From: an uncultured Clostridia bacterium
GTDB lineage: Bacteria; Bacillota; Clostridia; RUG12999
Assembly: GCA_949739095.1 (NCBI GenBank)
Contig: CATIYX010000143.1
Span: forward strand, 1-21,900
Direction: 5' to 3'
Length of the DNA stretch: 21,900 nucleotides
Shown here: one piece after another, positions 1 through 8,291 of the stretch
Position numbering within the stretch: the stretch's first letter is position 1
Layout of the letters: the number at the start of each line of letters is the position of its first letter
Notes under the pieces: model-generated
Seen by the model: the letters and a program-made list of their open reading frames with translations, nothing else
Database searches by the model: none
Told to the model about the DNA's origin: nothing
Translations under genes and position numbers: made by a program

Positions 1-1
1 G

Positions 2-1366
2 CTGGTTGGCGCTGCTTTGGCAGCTTATGTTGCCTATCGGGGCAGCAAGCCGGTGGAAGAATTGGCAAGGTCGCTGGGCGCTGGAGAAAAAGAAACAGAA
101 AAACATTCCGGCGGGGAATTTGCCTATATTTCCAGCCGCGTGAAACAACTGGTGGAAGAAAAAAACGAAGCAGAGGATATCATGAGACGACAGCAGCCGG
201 CGCTACGGAAAAACCTGCTGGCAAAAATGATGAATGGCAATCTGGGGGATATTGAGAATTTGGAGACAGCGTGTAGAGCTGTGGGACTGGAGTTTCGGCA
301 TTCGCTCTATTGTGTTGTCGCATTTGATGTTCAATTACCGGAAGAACAGTCGGATTCCGATTTACCGTTGGTGAAATATGCACTGCAAAATGTGGCAGAA
401 GAAGTGTTTGCAGACATTGCAGACCCGTACATTGTTGATAATGAGTGGTCGCAGATTTCCATGCTACTGAATTTTACAGCGGGAAAACAGACGCAGCAGA
501 CCATTTTGGAAAAATGTCGGTTCATGCAAAATTTCATGCAGGAACAATTGGAAGCGGACGTTGGCATCGGTGTTGGAGAAAGTGGTGCAGTGAACTCTGT
601 TTCGCTGAGTTTTGCGCAGGCAAAAGAAGCGCTGGACTACCGTACGATAAGCGGCAAAGAAGGTGTGATTTGTTTTAGCGATTTGGCGCAGCAAAGCCAT
701 AAATATTATTATTCCATGCAGCAGGAGAATCAGTTGCTCAGCAGCGTTATGATGGGCGACGAAGAAGGTGTGGTGCGTTTGCTGGATGAAATTATTCAGA
801 TGAACCATAATGCTTCGTTGGATATGAGCAAATGTTTGTTTTTTGACCTGATGAGTACAGCACTGAAAGTGATGAACAGTGAAGAGATTGATATGAATGC
901 GATTTTTCCGCAGCAGTCACCGTTTGAAAAGTTGGTGGGATGTTCTTCTATCAGCGAACTACGCGACAATACCAAAGAATTGTTGGGCGAAATTTGCCGC
1001 TATATGAAAGCCAACCGGACAGGGAAAAAGGAAATGCTGGGACAGGCAATTTTGGAATATGTGAAAAACAATTGTGAAAACAACGCCATGTCGCTGGAAA
1101 TGGTGGCGAACGCCTTTTCTCTCAACTATACCTATGTTTCCCATTTCTTCAAGGATTATATTGGAGAAAATTTTAGCAACTATGTGACAGGTGTGAAGGT
1201 GGAAAAAGCAATTGAATATTTGAAACAAACGGATTTGGCAGTCAGCGAAATTGCGGGCAAATTGGGTTATGCTAACAGCGCAGTGCTGATTCGCAATTTT
1301 AAGAAGGTGACAGGCGTCACACCAGGACAGTTTCGCAAAATGGAAGGGAAAACGGATGTCGAGTAG
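2..1366 (+). CDS. AraC-family transcriptional regulator, membrane-linked type (5' partial)
   Basis: The reading frame is open to the left edge, so the N-terminal part is missing. The first visible residues (LVGAALAAYVAYRGSKPVEE) look like the end of a transmembrane helix followed by a short cytoplasmic connector, and a charged, coiled-coil-like stretch follows (about nt 140-230). The middle (about nt 250-960) resembles the poorly conserved linker domain of YesN/YtdP-like regulators. The C-terminus (about nt 1030-1350) is a typical AraC double helix-turn-helix, with SLEMVANAFSLNYTYVSHFF as the first unit and VSEIAGKLGYANSAVLIRNF as the second, ending in the family signature GVTPGQFRK. Full-length relatives have an extracellular sensor and usually control neighbouring sugar-uptake genes, so control of the operon starting at 6687 is likely but inferred. 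The stop codon TAG (1364-1366) lies inside the first CRISPR-like repeat. A TTG at position 17 is only an internal codon. Confidence 0.9.
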   Translation: MVGAALAAYVAYRGSKPVEELARSLGAGEKETEKHSGGEFAYISSRVKQLVEEKNEAEDIMRRQQPALRKNLLAKMMNGNLGDIENLETACRAVGLEFRHSLYCVVAFDVQLPEEQSDSDLPLVKYALQNVAEEVFADIADPYIVDNEWSQISMLLNFTAGKQTQQTILEKCRFMQNFMQEQLEADVGIGVGESGAVNSVSLSFAQAKEALDYRTISGKEGVICFSDLAQQSHKYYYSMQQENQLLSSVMMGDEEGVVRLLDEIIQMNHNASLDMSKCLFFDLMSTALKVMNSEEIDMNAIFPQQSPFEKLVGCSSISELRDNTKELLGEICRYMKANRTGKKEMLGQAILEYVKNNCENNAMSLEMVANAFSLNYTYVSHFFKDYIGENFSNYVTGVKVEKAIEYLKQTDLAVSEIAGKLGYANSAVLIRNFKKVTGVTPGQFRKMEGKTDVE

Positions 1367-1588
1367 TGACTCGTGGATTGAAATGCACATTGGTTATAAA
1401 TTCTCTGGGCGGTTGTCCTTCGTTGAGCCATTTACTGGCTCATGGATTGAAATCTCAAATGCCGCCTTGTCCTTAATACGGTCTGGAATGTCGAGCCCTG
1501 TGAAGGGCTCGTGGATTAAAATAAGACTTACAATTAGTATGGCAATATGATTATGGGGGCGACCCGCAAGGGTCGCGTGGATTGAAAT
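1358..1588 (+). CRISPR. Four divergent type I-C-like CRISPR repeats with three spacers (remnant or atypical array)
   Basis: Four units end in the same 12-base tail GTGGATTGAAAT: 1358-1384 (27 nt), 1422-1453 (32 nt, ATGGATTGAAAT), 1490-1522 (33 nt, GTGGATTAAAAT) and 1556-1588 (33 nt). Spacers are 37, 36 and 33 nt (1385-1421, 1454-1489, 1523-1555). The tail and a hairpin just before it match the layout of type I-C repeats, in which Cas5d recognises the hairpin and the 3' tail. Unlike a normal array, the hairpin differs in every copy yet stays paired: GAGT/ACTC, GAGCCA/TGGCTC, GAGCCCT/AGGGCTC and GCGACCC/GGGTCGC. The tail position implies plus-strand transcription. No leader is evident because the array starts inside the end of the regulator gene. 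No cas gene is in the window. It may be a decayed array or a set of selected hairpins that share CRISPR ancestry. Confidence 0.7.
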
Positions 1589-1674
1589 GATCGGCTGTGT
1601 TTCATTCGTGAATAATACATTGCTGCCTTTACAGGTACGGGCAGTACGGGCGAAAGTCCTATGGAATTATAAAC

Positions 1675-1712
1675 CAGAAACACCCGGCGGATTTTTCCGC
1701 CGGGTGTTTCTG
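1675..1712. terminator. Strong bidirectional-type terminator hairpin
   Basis: A perfect 17-bp stem (arms 1675-1691 and 1696-1712) closes a TTTT loop. The core is GC-rich (CACCCGGCGGA) and the arm bases are AAA/TTT, as in terminators that work in both directions. It is the first terminator after the AraC gene and the CRISPR-like repeats, so a transcript of both would end here. Confidence 0.8.
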
Positions 1713-1820
1713 ATTGGTACGTTTTGTTCCCAAATTGCCAGTTCCACCAGCAGAGGGGACACACTGCCTCCAATAAAGAGTGTGCATTTGGAGGCGGGCA
1801 TGATTGGCATTTAAAGACAT
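1713..1820. other. Gene-free stretch with a weak inverted repeat
   Basis: Between the two strong terminators no convincing gene is seen. A 7-bp inverted repeat, GCCTCCA (1766-1772) and TGGAGGC (1789-1795), surrounds a 16-nt loop. Open frames on both strands cross the terminator hairpins and have no plausible ribosome binding site. It could be a remnant of a lost gene; nothing recognisable is left. Confidence 0.4.
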
Positions 1821-1860
1821 AAACAAAGCCACCGGAAATTCGGTGGCTTTGTTTTATTTT
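1821..1860. terminator. Second terminator hairpin in the convergent gap
   Basis: A perfect 14-bp stem AAACAAAGCCACCG (1821-1834) / CGGTGGCTTTGTTT (1841-1854) with a 6-nt loop is followed on the plus strand by the T-rich tail TTTTATTTTATCC. The A-rich left arm gives a T-rich tail on the minus strand as well, so it can also end the convergent RCC1-like gene. Confidence 0.8.
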
Positions 1861-1890
1861 ATCCTCGAATGGCTACTAACATAGCTCTTG

Positions 1891-1939
1891 TTTATGAAAA
1901 CGCTGTGCCGCTTAAATAGAGCAGCCGTTTTTTCATAAA
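1891..1939 (-). terminator. Imperfect hairpin just downstream of the RCC1-like gene
   Basis: TTTATGAAAA (1891-1900) pairs with TTTTCATAAA (1930-1939), and the stem continues imperfectly into CG/CG and GCTG/CAGC-like pairs. It lies 30-80 bases past the stop of the minus-strand gene. A smaller repeat, GTGAACT (1952-1958) / AGTTCAC (1974-1980), overlaps that stop codon. It may be a weak terminator or a 3'-end stabilising structure. Confidence 0.4.
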
Positions 1940-1971
1940 TACCATCAAACTGTGAACTTTAACATGTGGGA

Positions 1972-4900
1972 CTAGTTCACTAACCATGGGCTATAATCGG
2001 TAGTTGTAGCGCCCATACGTTTGTTAATCAGCATCAAGTCGTTGATATTGATAATCGTTGCGCCATTTTCGTCTGAACCGTCGTAGAAATTGAAGCTTTC
2101 CAGCAGCACACCGTTTTCATTTCTGCTGTTGTAGCGTCCCAGCCAATTGATGCGGTATTCGTTGAAATCGTCATACTGAATGCCACGTTTACCGTCTAAG
2201 TCGCCAGGATAAAGTATAATCGGTTTTTCTGCTGTGGAAATTTCAAAGTCTTCTGTTGACGGCATGGTAAATACGATTTGCCGCGTTAGATAGTTGGTTT
2301 TGCTGATGGTCATGGTGTGCTGTTTTGCACTGATATATTCTTCAAACTCAAAATATCCATGCAGCACGCCGTTTGCTTTTGTGGTGGTCGAAATAGATTT
2401 TCCGTCACTTCCCACAACATCGTTAATGGTAATGGTAATACCGTCATGGGTTGATTTGGTCAATGATTTCGTATCCAGTTTGATATAACCGGAAAGCTTG
2501 AGCGCTTTGGGATTATACATCACCGGTGTTTTCTTGTAGGCTGTACCGTCTGCTTTTGTCAGTCGGTAACCAATCGTGCCACCGGCTGGATTGAGTGCAT
2601 AGGTATCTGAGCCGACCGTCCGCGTTGGAACATTATAACCCGGACTAAACAGCATTCTGATTTGGTCTGCGGTTAAAGAAGCGTAGGTAACAATCGCATC
2701 CGTATCAGAATAGTCGCGGTAAATTTCCAGCTTATCGCCTTCTTCCAATTGAGATTTGTTGGTTCCAATGGAGAATTTGATATAGTCATAGTCAATACCT
2801 GCGGAGTTGATAACGTCAACATACATGTTCGGGGGCGGAACCGCATCTACGGTATAGACCTTCAGCGTTTTTTGCAGTGTCAGCGGTGTGCCGTTCAGTG
2901 TTTGCTGAATCTGCACGGTCACTTCATCGTAGGACTGCGCGTGGAAGTCTTTGTCAGCACGTACCGGTTCAATGACACCGGCGTCTGTGACGATTACGTT
3001 CGGCGCAACACGTTTGCTTTCATCGCCACGGTCTGCATCGGGACGATTGTCAACAGCTTTTACTGTTTTCACATATTCAATCGTATAATCTTTCGCATCG
3101 CCAGGCGCAACTTTTACTTTGTCCGCCAAATCATAGGTCTGTTTCAATCCTTCACCATATACCAACGTGATAGTATCGTTCGGCAGAACAATTTCATAAG
3201 GCGCCAAACGCACTTTCACGTTCACATAGTCGCAAATTGTCGGGTCAACGCCGGAGGAGACTTTCAAAATAATATCATCGTTATCTTCTGTTGAATTTTG
3301 TGCAATTACTTTGCAACTGGGTGTTTTTGGATTGGTGTTTGCACTGTCCGTTGCAATCACCATTGGCGCTTTTGCGTCAGTACCCAATGCTTCGGTTGTT
3401 TTGGGTGAACCGTCGTCATTGCGGTCCAGCACGCGCAGCAACTGCCATTTCACATCTGTGCTGAAGTCATTTTCGTCTTCCGCTGTAAAAGCAGCTTGGA
3501 ACGTATAAGAATCTTCCAAAGTGATGCCTTTGCCGTCGAATTCCAGTTTTGTAGAAGCATTTACCTGGAATTTACCATTCATGTCGGTCAAATAGCCGTC
3601 TTTGTTGGTAATGGTAATCGCGGTCGGTGCAGGAACATCATTTGTAATTTTAATATAGGCAACGCGGAAGCCCTCGGGATTGTTGTCTTTGTTTGGAATA
3701 TGAGAGCCATAACCGGTAATTTTAATATAACCCGGCACAAATTCACCATCGTCATTCAGAACTGCGTCTGACATAGAAATATTCGGTGAAATCGTAAACT
3801 CGAAATATTTCGGACTGTCTGATTTTGTCACAGTGATATAATCGCTGACGGTTGCACCGGTCGCATGAGAAGTGGAATCCATGAATTCACATTCCCAACG
3901 GTCGATATCAGGCCAGGAGGCGTTGGTGGGATCTACCTCTGCTTTAAGCTGATAAGACGAATCGGTGTTTCGTTTGTCAATTCGATAGTAGTCCGGTTTT
4001 CCACTGCCGTCATTAGCGATATCCGTAACCAGAGAATCGTTGTCACGATAGAGGTTCAGAATCATATCTTTGATTTCCACTACCTTGAATTTAGATTCAA
4101 AGAAGCTAACGTTGTCAAATTCCCAGACTGCATCTTTTCCAACATCAAGGTCGGAATTGATTCCTAAATCTGTAGAATACCATTTTGCCGGCTTATCTGT
4201 CCACAGCGGATCAGCTGAGGTACCGTCCAGCTTAAAGCCTGTTGTTGCCGGTGTCGGCACGGTTGCCGTCGGCTGAATGGCTTTAAATTCAATGCTGAAC
4301 ATTTTTACCTGACCGGTGATACGGCTGACGAGGTCTTTGTTCATCAACGCAACACCTTCGACGGAGACAAAGCCATTACCGTTGTCGATAACAGGCATAC
4401 GGCTGTTGTCGGTCAGAACACCGTTGACCCAGCTTGTGCTGATAGAATCCGGGTCGTTGTTGCCGCTGGTGAGATTGGTGCGCAGACCGGAACCGTTGTT
4501 AAAGCCGGGCCGAATTGCATCGTCTGCACTATAAGGAACGCCATCCATATTCACAACCTGCAAAATCGATGGGTCAAAGGTAATCGGGATATAGAAACCG
4601 GTCAATTTTGCAAAGTCTTCCATATAAATATTCAGTGTAAATTGCTGTCCAACGCGGATGGACAAATCATTGATGTTGTTTGCCTGCGCGGAATATTCAA
4701 TCGGCACACCATTGTCTGTGGTGGTGCTGATGGTCATAAACAGTTTGTTTGCAGAACTCGGCTTGGTCGGCGGAATATTCTCAGGTTTGGTCACCGTTGC
4801 CTCTGTTGTCGGTGTGCTGCTCGTGGAGCCGTTTCCTGCCAGACCACCGCTGTTGTCACCTGCAAAATAGTCGTCCTGCGACTGAGTAGTAACATAGAAA

Positions 4901-6126
4901 GAATTACGTGTTGCACGCACTGACAGAACGGTTTCCTTTTCTGTCACGTTTTCAAAAATCGGCTGCGGAATCAAATAATCCTCTTCCTTAGGATAGAATG
5001 TAGAAAGGTTACCACCCCAACCATAGAGTTCGTTGTCTGTTGTCATAACAACGACTGAATGATCCGCCGAAGTCATAATATAATGCGCACGTTTATTGGA
5101 ATAGTTTACGCTGCCGGGACCAAATGCAGCATAGGGAGTCGGAAGGTCATTGGGATGCACAAAATATTCATGGATTCGTCCATCGGCTTTCTGGGGAAAC
5201 ATCCATTCCCCATTTCCCAATTTTCCGCCGGCGCTGCTACCCCACGTCCAGATAGTTCCTTTGTCGTCCAGCGCAACGACTGTATTATATTCTAAAGAAA
5301 GTTGTTTGATTTTTCTGCCGCTGAATTCAGGGCGACTTGTTACCCGATAGGGGGTTGTTTTGGGAATATCTGTTTTGGTTTTGCCGTCCGCGCCCCAACC
5401 ATTTGGAATCTGCCCACGGAGATTTTCACCCCAACCGAACAGCTCGCCACTTTCCATCAATACCAGAACCGCATTGATTGGTGTAGAAGGTATACCAGTG
5501 CTAAGAGTAGCCGGACCGGAACACCAAACTTCTTTAATCACTTCGTCTTTTCCGGTTGCGCTTTTAAACAGCGCCATCATTTCCGGCGTATCCACGCGAT
5601 ATTGATTATTTGGTGTACGCGGAAGTACCCACCATTGAATGCTGCCGTCTGTTGCCTGAACCTTTGCGCCCATACCAAAATATGCGCCAAAGGTGGTATC
5701 CAAAATTTTGCCACCATCAAACAGTTGCTGTCCGTTTGTTGGTTGAACCTCTGTCCATGTCGCGGTGGAAGCTTGATACAGTTTTCCTTCCTCGGATACA
5801 GCCATACAGCCACAGTCGTGGAAACCGGCTTTAATAATGCCGAAACCGCCAAAAACCGATCGGTCAATCTTCACAGGACTGGTATACGTTTTTGTTTCGC
5901 CAAGTCCAAGCGGAGATGTAGAGCCGTTGGTTCCCCACACATAGAGGTCGCCGTCGGTAATCTTAGCCATGACAGGATATCCCACCGATACTGCGTGTGC
6001 GTCATGCAGCTCGTCCACCGTTGCAGTACGCGGGCGAGTCGATGCTGCAGAAGCAGCCATATTCGGCAGAACAAAAACAGAACAAAGCAGCGTCAATGCC
6101 AAGATAAGACTTACTTGTTTCTTCAT
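1972..6126 (-). CDS. Secreted RCC1-repeat protein with cohesin-like and dockerin-like domains
   Basis: This is a 1384-residue protein. The start is placed at 6126, where a signal peptide begins (MKKQVSLILALTLLCSVFVL) behind an AAGGAG site; an upstream ATG at 6168 would add 14 residues ahead of it and is less likely. Residues about 40-440 carry RCC1-type beta-propeller motifs (LYVWGTNGS, FGWGENLRGQ, WTWGSSAGGKLGNG, YGWGGN). A Thr/Pro-rich linker follows, then a cohesin-like domain from about 463 (IRVGQQFTLNIYMEDFAKLT, then GFYIPITFDPSILQVVN). Several Ig-like stretches fill the middle. The C-terminus has a carboxypeptidase-regulatory-like region (SGYIKLD to NYLTRQI) and, from about 1305, two dockerin-type calcium loops, DLDGKRGIQYDDF and DENGATIININDL; both lack the acidic residue at position 5 (K and A). 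The likely location is outside the cell, with a scaffold or glycan-binding role; no catalytic domain is recognised. It is transcribed divergently from the sugar operon. Confidence 0.85.
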   Translation of the reverse strand: MKKQVSLILALTLLCSVFVLPNMAASAASTRPRTATVDELHDAHAVSVGYPVMAKITDGDLYVWGTNGSTSPLGLGETKTYTSPVKIDRSVFGGFGIIKAGFHDCGCMAVSEEGKLYQASTATWTEVQPTNGQQLFDGGKILDTTFGAYFGMGAKVQATDGSIQWWVLPRTPNNQYRVDTPEMMALFKSATGKDEVIKEVWCSGPATLSTGIPSTPINAVLVLMESGELFGWGENLRGQIPNGWGADGKTKTDIPKTTPYRVTSRPEFSGRKIKQLSLEYNTVVALDDKGTIWTWGSSAGGKLGNGEWMFPQKADGRIHEYFVHPNDLPTPYAAFGPGSVNYSNKRAHYIMTSADHSVVVMTTDNELYGWGGNLSTFYPKEEDYLIPQPIFENVTEKETVLSVRATRNSFYVTTQSQDDYFAGDNSGGLAGNGSTSSTPTTEATVTKPENIPPTKPSSANKLFMTISTTTDNGVPIEYSAQANNINDLSIRVGQQFTLNIYMEDFAKLTGFYIPITFDPSILQVVNMDGVPYSADDAIRPGFNNGSGLRTNLTSGNNDPDSISTSWVNGVLTDNSRMPVIDNGNGFVSVEGVALMNKDLVSRITGQVKMFSIEFKAIQPTATVPTPATTGFKLDGTSADPLWTDKPAKWYSTDLGINSDLDVGKDAVWEFDNVSFFESKFKVVEIKDMILNLYRDNDSLVTDIANDGSGKPDYYRIDKRNTDSSYQLKAEVDPTNASWPDIDRWECEFMDSTSHATGATVSDYITVTKSDSPKYFEFTISPNISMSDAVLNDDGEFVPGYIKITGYGSHIPNKDNNPEGFRVAYIKITNDVPAPTAITITNKDGYLTDMNGKFQVNASTKLEFDGKGITLEDSYTFQAAFTAEDENDFSTDVKWQLLRVLDRNDDGSPKTTEALGTDAKAPMVIATDSANTNPKTPSCKVIAQNSTEDNDDIILKVSSGVDPTICDYVNVKVRLAPYEIVLPNDTITLVYGEGLKQTYDLADKVKVAPGDAKDYTIEYVKTVKAVDNRPDADRGDESKRVAPNVIVTDAGVIEPVRADKDFHAQSYDEVTVQIQQTLNGTPLTLQKTLKVYTVDAVPPPNMYVDVINSAGIDYDYIKFSIGTNKSQLEEGDKLEIYRDYSDTDAIVTYASLTADQIRMLFSPGYNVPTRTVGSDTYALNPAGGTIGYRLTKADGTAYKKTPVMYNPKALKLSGYIKLDTKSLTKSTHDGITITINDVVGSDGKSISTTTKANGVLHGYFEFEEYISAKQHTMTISKTNYLTRQIVFTMPSTEDFEISTAEKPIILYPGDLDGKRGIQYDDFNEYRINWLGRYNSRNENGVLLESFNFYDGSDENGATIININDLMLINKRMGATTTDYSPWLVN

Positions 6127-6686
6127 AGTTTTGCCACACTCCTTTTTTAATAAATGAACAAAGAACATTCTCTCGCACTCATATACTTTTCAAATATTTA
6201 CCGTCCCAAGGTTTCGGCAAACAACACAAAGTATCCCCACAGACTGCGCGAGAAAAGGATAACGACTGCTGCCTGCGGATACAATATTTGTCCGCGATAT
6301 ACAGTCCTGTCTATGCGTTTGCATAGAATTATCCTTCTACATTCTACTACGTTTTAAAGGAAATGTCTACATGTTTTTGGTTTTTTATCCACTTGTGCAA
6401 TTGGAGTTTGCAAAAAATGAGATTTTTAGAAAGGGATTCCACTAGAAACAGAAAATTATGGAAATGGGCAAGAAAAAATGGAGGGAAAGATGGAAATTGC
6501 GTATTCTTGACTGCTGAAAATGCCTATAAAATAAGGTTTTTGCGTATTGGACAAAAAATGAGAGCAAAAATAGATAATGCAATTCACAAGCAGAAATAAC
6601 AATCAAAAATATAGAGGATTGCGTTTTTGAGGTAAGCCGTGGTACAATAAAAACAGAAGCCAAGAACACAGGAAGGAGGAACGGTT
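6127..6686. promoter_or_regulatory. Divergent intergenic control region
   Basis: This gap of 560 bp separates the minus-strand RCC1-like gene from the plus-strand operon and holds no convincing gene. It contains inverted repeats at 6275-6295 (GCGGA...TCCGC, extended by CAA/TTG) and 6311-6326 (CTATGC-gttt-GCATAG). It also holds direct repeats: TTGCGTATT at 6497-6505 and 6540-6548, a related TTGCGTTTT at 6619, and ATTGGA followed by CAAAAAATGAGA at 6400-6422 and 6546-6563. These are candidate sites for the AraC-type regulator or another sugar-responsive factor. A weak minus-strand promoter may lie near 6182-6209 (TTGGGA, 16 nt, AGTATA), but this is uncertain. Confidence 0.5.
6619..6648 (+). promoter_or_regulatory. 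Probable sigma-A promoter of the sugar operon
   Basis: A -35-like TTGCGT (6619-6624) and a -10 TACAAT (6643-6648) are 18 nt apart, about 40 nt before the TTG start of the solute-binding protein. The -35 is poor, as expected for a promoter that needs an activator, and it overlaps a third copy of the TTGCGT direct-repeat motif. Confidence 0.55.
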
Positions 6687-8258
6687 TTGAAACATTTGAA
6701 AAAATATTTTGCAGCAGGTTTGTCGGCGGGAATGTTTGTCGGCGCGTTGTGTGGCTGTAGCGGTGTGAGCGAAAAAGCAGCGGGAGAAGAGAATCTGAAG
6801 CTCACCTGGTGGACGATTAACCACCAGTCGGCATACATATCTAATTATAACGAAGTGGCGGCGTTTGGGCAAATGCAGGAAAAAAACGGTATAGAAATCA
6901 AGTTTATTCATCCAGCGGCGGGTCAGGAGGCAGAACAGTTCAAAGTGATGATTTCGTCAAAGGATTATCCTGATATCATCGATTGGCAGTGGGAAACGGA
7001 GTATCCGGGTGGCATGAACAAGGCGGTTAACGATGGCGTGATTATTAAACTGGATGATTATATGCAATATGCGCCGCATTATGGGAAACTTTTGGAACAG
7101 CGGGCAGATTTCCGAAACAGTGTGAAAACAACGGATGGTGCAATTTTGACCTTTAATGAATTGAAGGACGATATTGGTATCAATTCTTATCTAGGTCCCT
7201 GTATTCGAAAAGATTGGCTTGACAGGCTGGGGTTGGAGGTGCCGCAGACGATAGATGACTGGTATACTGTTTTAAAAGCATTTAAAACGATGGACCCTAA
7301 TGGTAACGGCAGAGCAGATGAGATTCCGCTGGTAGATTCGCAGGAAGAAAGTTTGCAATACTTATCGGCTGCTTGGGGCGCTTTTAAAGGAAGATTTTAC
7401 GAAAAGGACGGGCATATGGTCTATGGCAGTATTCAGCCGGAATATAAAGACTTTTTGCAAACCATGCATGATTGGTATGCAGAAGGGTTAATTGACTCGG
7501 AACTTGCTTCTTGCAGCAGAACCAATATTGACGCCAAAATGCTGGGAGATACAGCGGGAGCATTTGTGGGATATATGGGAAGTCAGATGGGAAATTATCT
7601 GGCACAGCGTCCGGAAATGAATCTGGTCGGCGCGCCTTGGCCCACGGGACCGGCAGGCATCTCTTATATCGGAATGCCGGAAATGCTAAAAACGACGATT
7701 CCGGGTTATGGAAGCGCCATTTCAACGGCGAACCAGCATGTGAAGGAAACCATGGCGCTACTGGACTATAACTATAGTGAAGAAGGCATTATTGCTCAAA
7801 ACTGGGGCGTTGAAGGCGTCACGTTTGAACGAAATGGAGAGCAACTTCAGTTTTTGGATAGTGTACTGCATGACGGGAGCGGAAAAAACCCCATTGAAGC
7901 TATGAGCCCTTATACGCTGACGACATGGGGCGGTTATGGGAAAGTTATGAACGGCGCGGCATATAAAGCTTTGATGCAGACCTATGACCAGCAAAAAGAA
8001 GCGTCAAAGATCTGGACACAGGGCGACACCAGTCTGCTGTTGCCGGCGTTTCCACTCACAGCGGAGGAGTCGCTGCGTATCAGCAACATCATGACAGAAG
8101 CGCGGCTCTACGAAAACGAAATGTATGTCAAAATGATTATGGGAATTGAACCCATTTCAGAGTTTGAGGAATATGTTGCACGTATGGAAGCTATTGGCAC
8201 CAGCGAGGCGGCAAAGCTTTATGAAATTGCATATACAAGATATAGGACGCAGCAATAA
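6687..8258 (+). CDS. Extracellular sugar-binding lipoprotein of an ABC transporter
   Basis: This 523-residue protein belongs to the large (LplA-like) solute-binding family for oligosaccharides. Translation starts at a TTG six bases behind GGAGGA (6675-6680). The N-terminus is a lipoprotein signal with the lipobox LCGC, so Cys24 would be lipidated and the protein held on the outer face of the membrane. LKLTWWTINH begins the mature fold, and YPDIIDWQW is the usual early ligand-side segment. DPNGNGRADE (residues 203-212) is the EF-hand-like calcium loop typical of this family. It is the first gene of the operon, 33 nt before the next. No permease or ATPase gene is present in the window, so its transporter must be encoded elsewhere, perhaps further right or sharing a multitask ATPase. 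The exact sugar is unknown; context points to fucose- or GlcNAc-containing fragments. Confidence 0.9.
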   Translation: MKHLKKYFAAGLSAGMFVGALCGCSGVSEKAAGEENLKLTWWTINHQSAYISNYNEVAAFGQMQEKNGIEIKFIHPAAGQEAEQFKVMISSKDYPDIIDWQWETEYPGGMNKAVNDGVIIKLDDYMQYAPHYGKLLEQRADFRNSVKTTDGAILTFNELKDDIGINSYLGPCIRKDWLDRLGLEVPQTIDDWYTVLKAFKTMDPNGNGRADEIPLVDSQEESLQYLSAAWGAFKGRFYEKDGHMVYGSIQPEYKDFLQTMHDWYAEGLIDSELASCSRTNIDAKMLGDTAGAFVGYMGSQMGNYLAQRPEMNLVGAPWPTGPAGISYIGMPEMLKTTIPGYGSAISTANQHVKETMALLDYNYSEEGIIAQNWGVEGVTFERNGEQLQFLDSVLHDGSGKNPIEAMSPYTLTTWGGYGKVMNGAAYKALMQTYDQQKEASKIWTQGDTSLLLPAFPLTAEESLRISNIMTEARLYENEMYVKMIMGIEPISEFEEYVARMEAIGTSEAAKLYEIAYTRYRTQQ

Positions 8259-8291
8259 TAATAAGGAAGAAATCAAAAGGAGGAGAAAAGG

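Noticed and set aside
17..19. TTG codon at 17 as the start of the AraC regulator
   Set aside because: The frame is open to the left edge and the upstream residues continue a transmembrane helix, so this is an internal codon of a larger protein.
1413..1474. Shared 8-mer TTGTCCTT in spacers 1 and 2 (1413-1420 and 1467-1474)
   Set aside because: It is short, sits at different offsets in the two spacers and has no extended similarity, so chance is a sufficient explanation.
1587..1814. Small plus-strand open frame of 75 codons after the last CRISPR-like repeat
   Set aside because: Its ATG is made by the end of the repeat, it has no ribosome binding site, and it runs through a perfect 17-bp terminator hairpin.
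1972..6126. A full cellulosome scaffold
   Set aside because: Only one cohesin-like and one dockerin-like region are seen and none of the enzymes in the window has a dockerin, so a cellulosome is not supported.
5302..6150. 282-codon plus-strand frame opposite the RCC1-like gene
   Set aside because: It is a shadow of the well-supported minus-strand gene; its Cys/His/Arg-rich sequence has no domain and no ribosome binding site.
6363..6599. 78-codon plus-strand frame in the divergent control region
   Set aside because: The ribosome binding site is poor and too close, the frame crosses the direct repeats, and the A-rich, Lys/Arg-rich protein looks like translated intergenic DNA.
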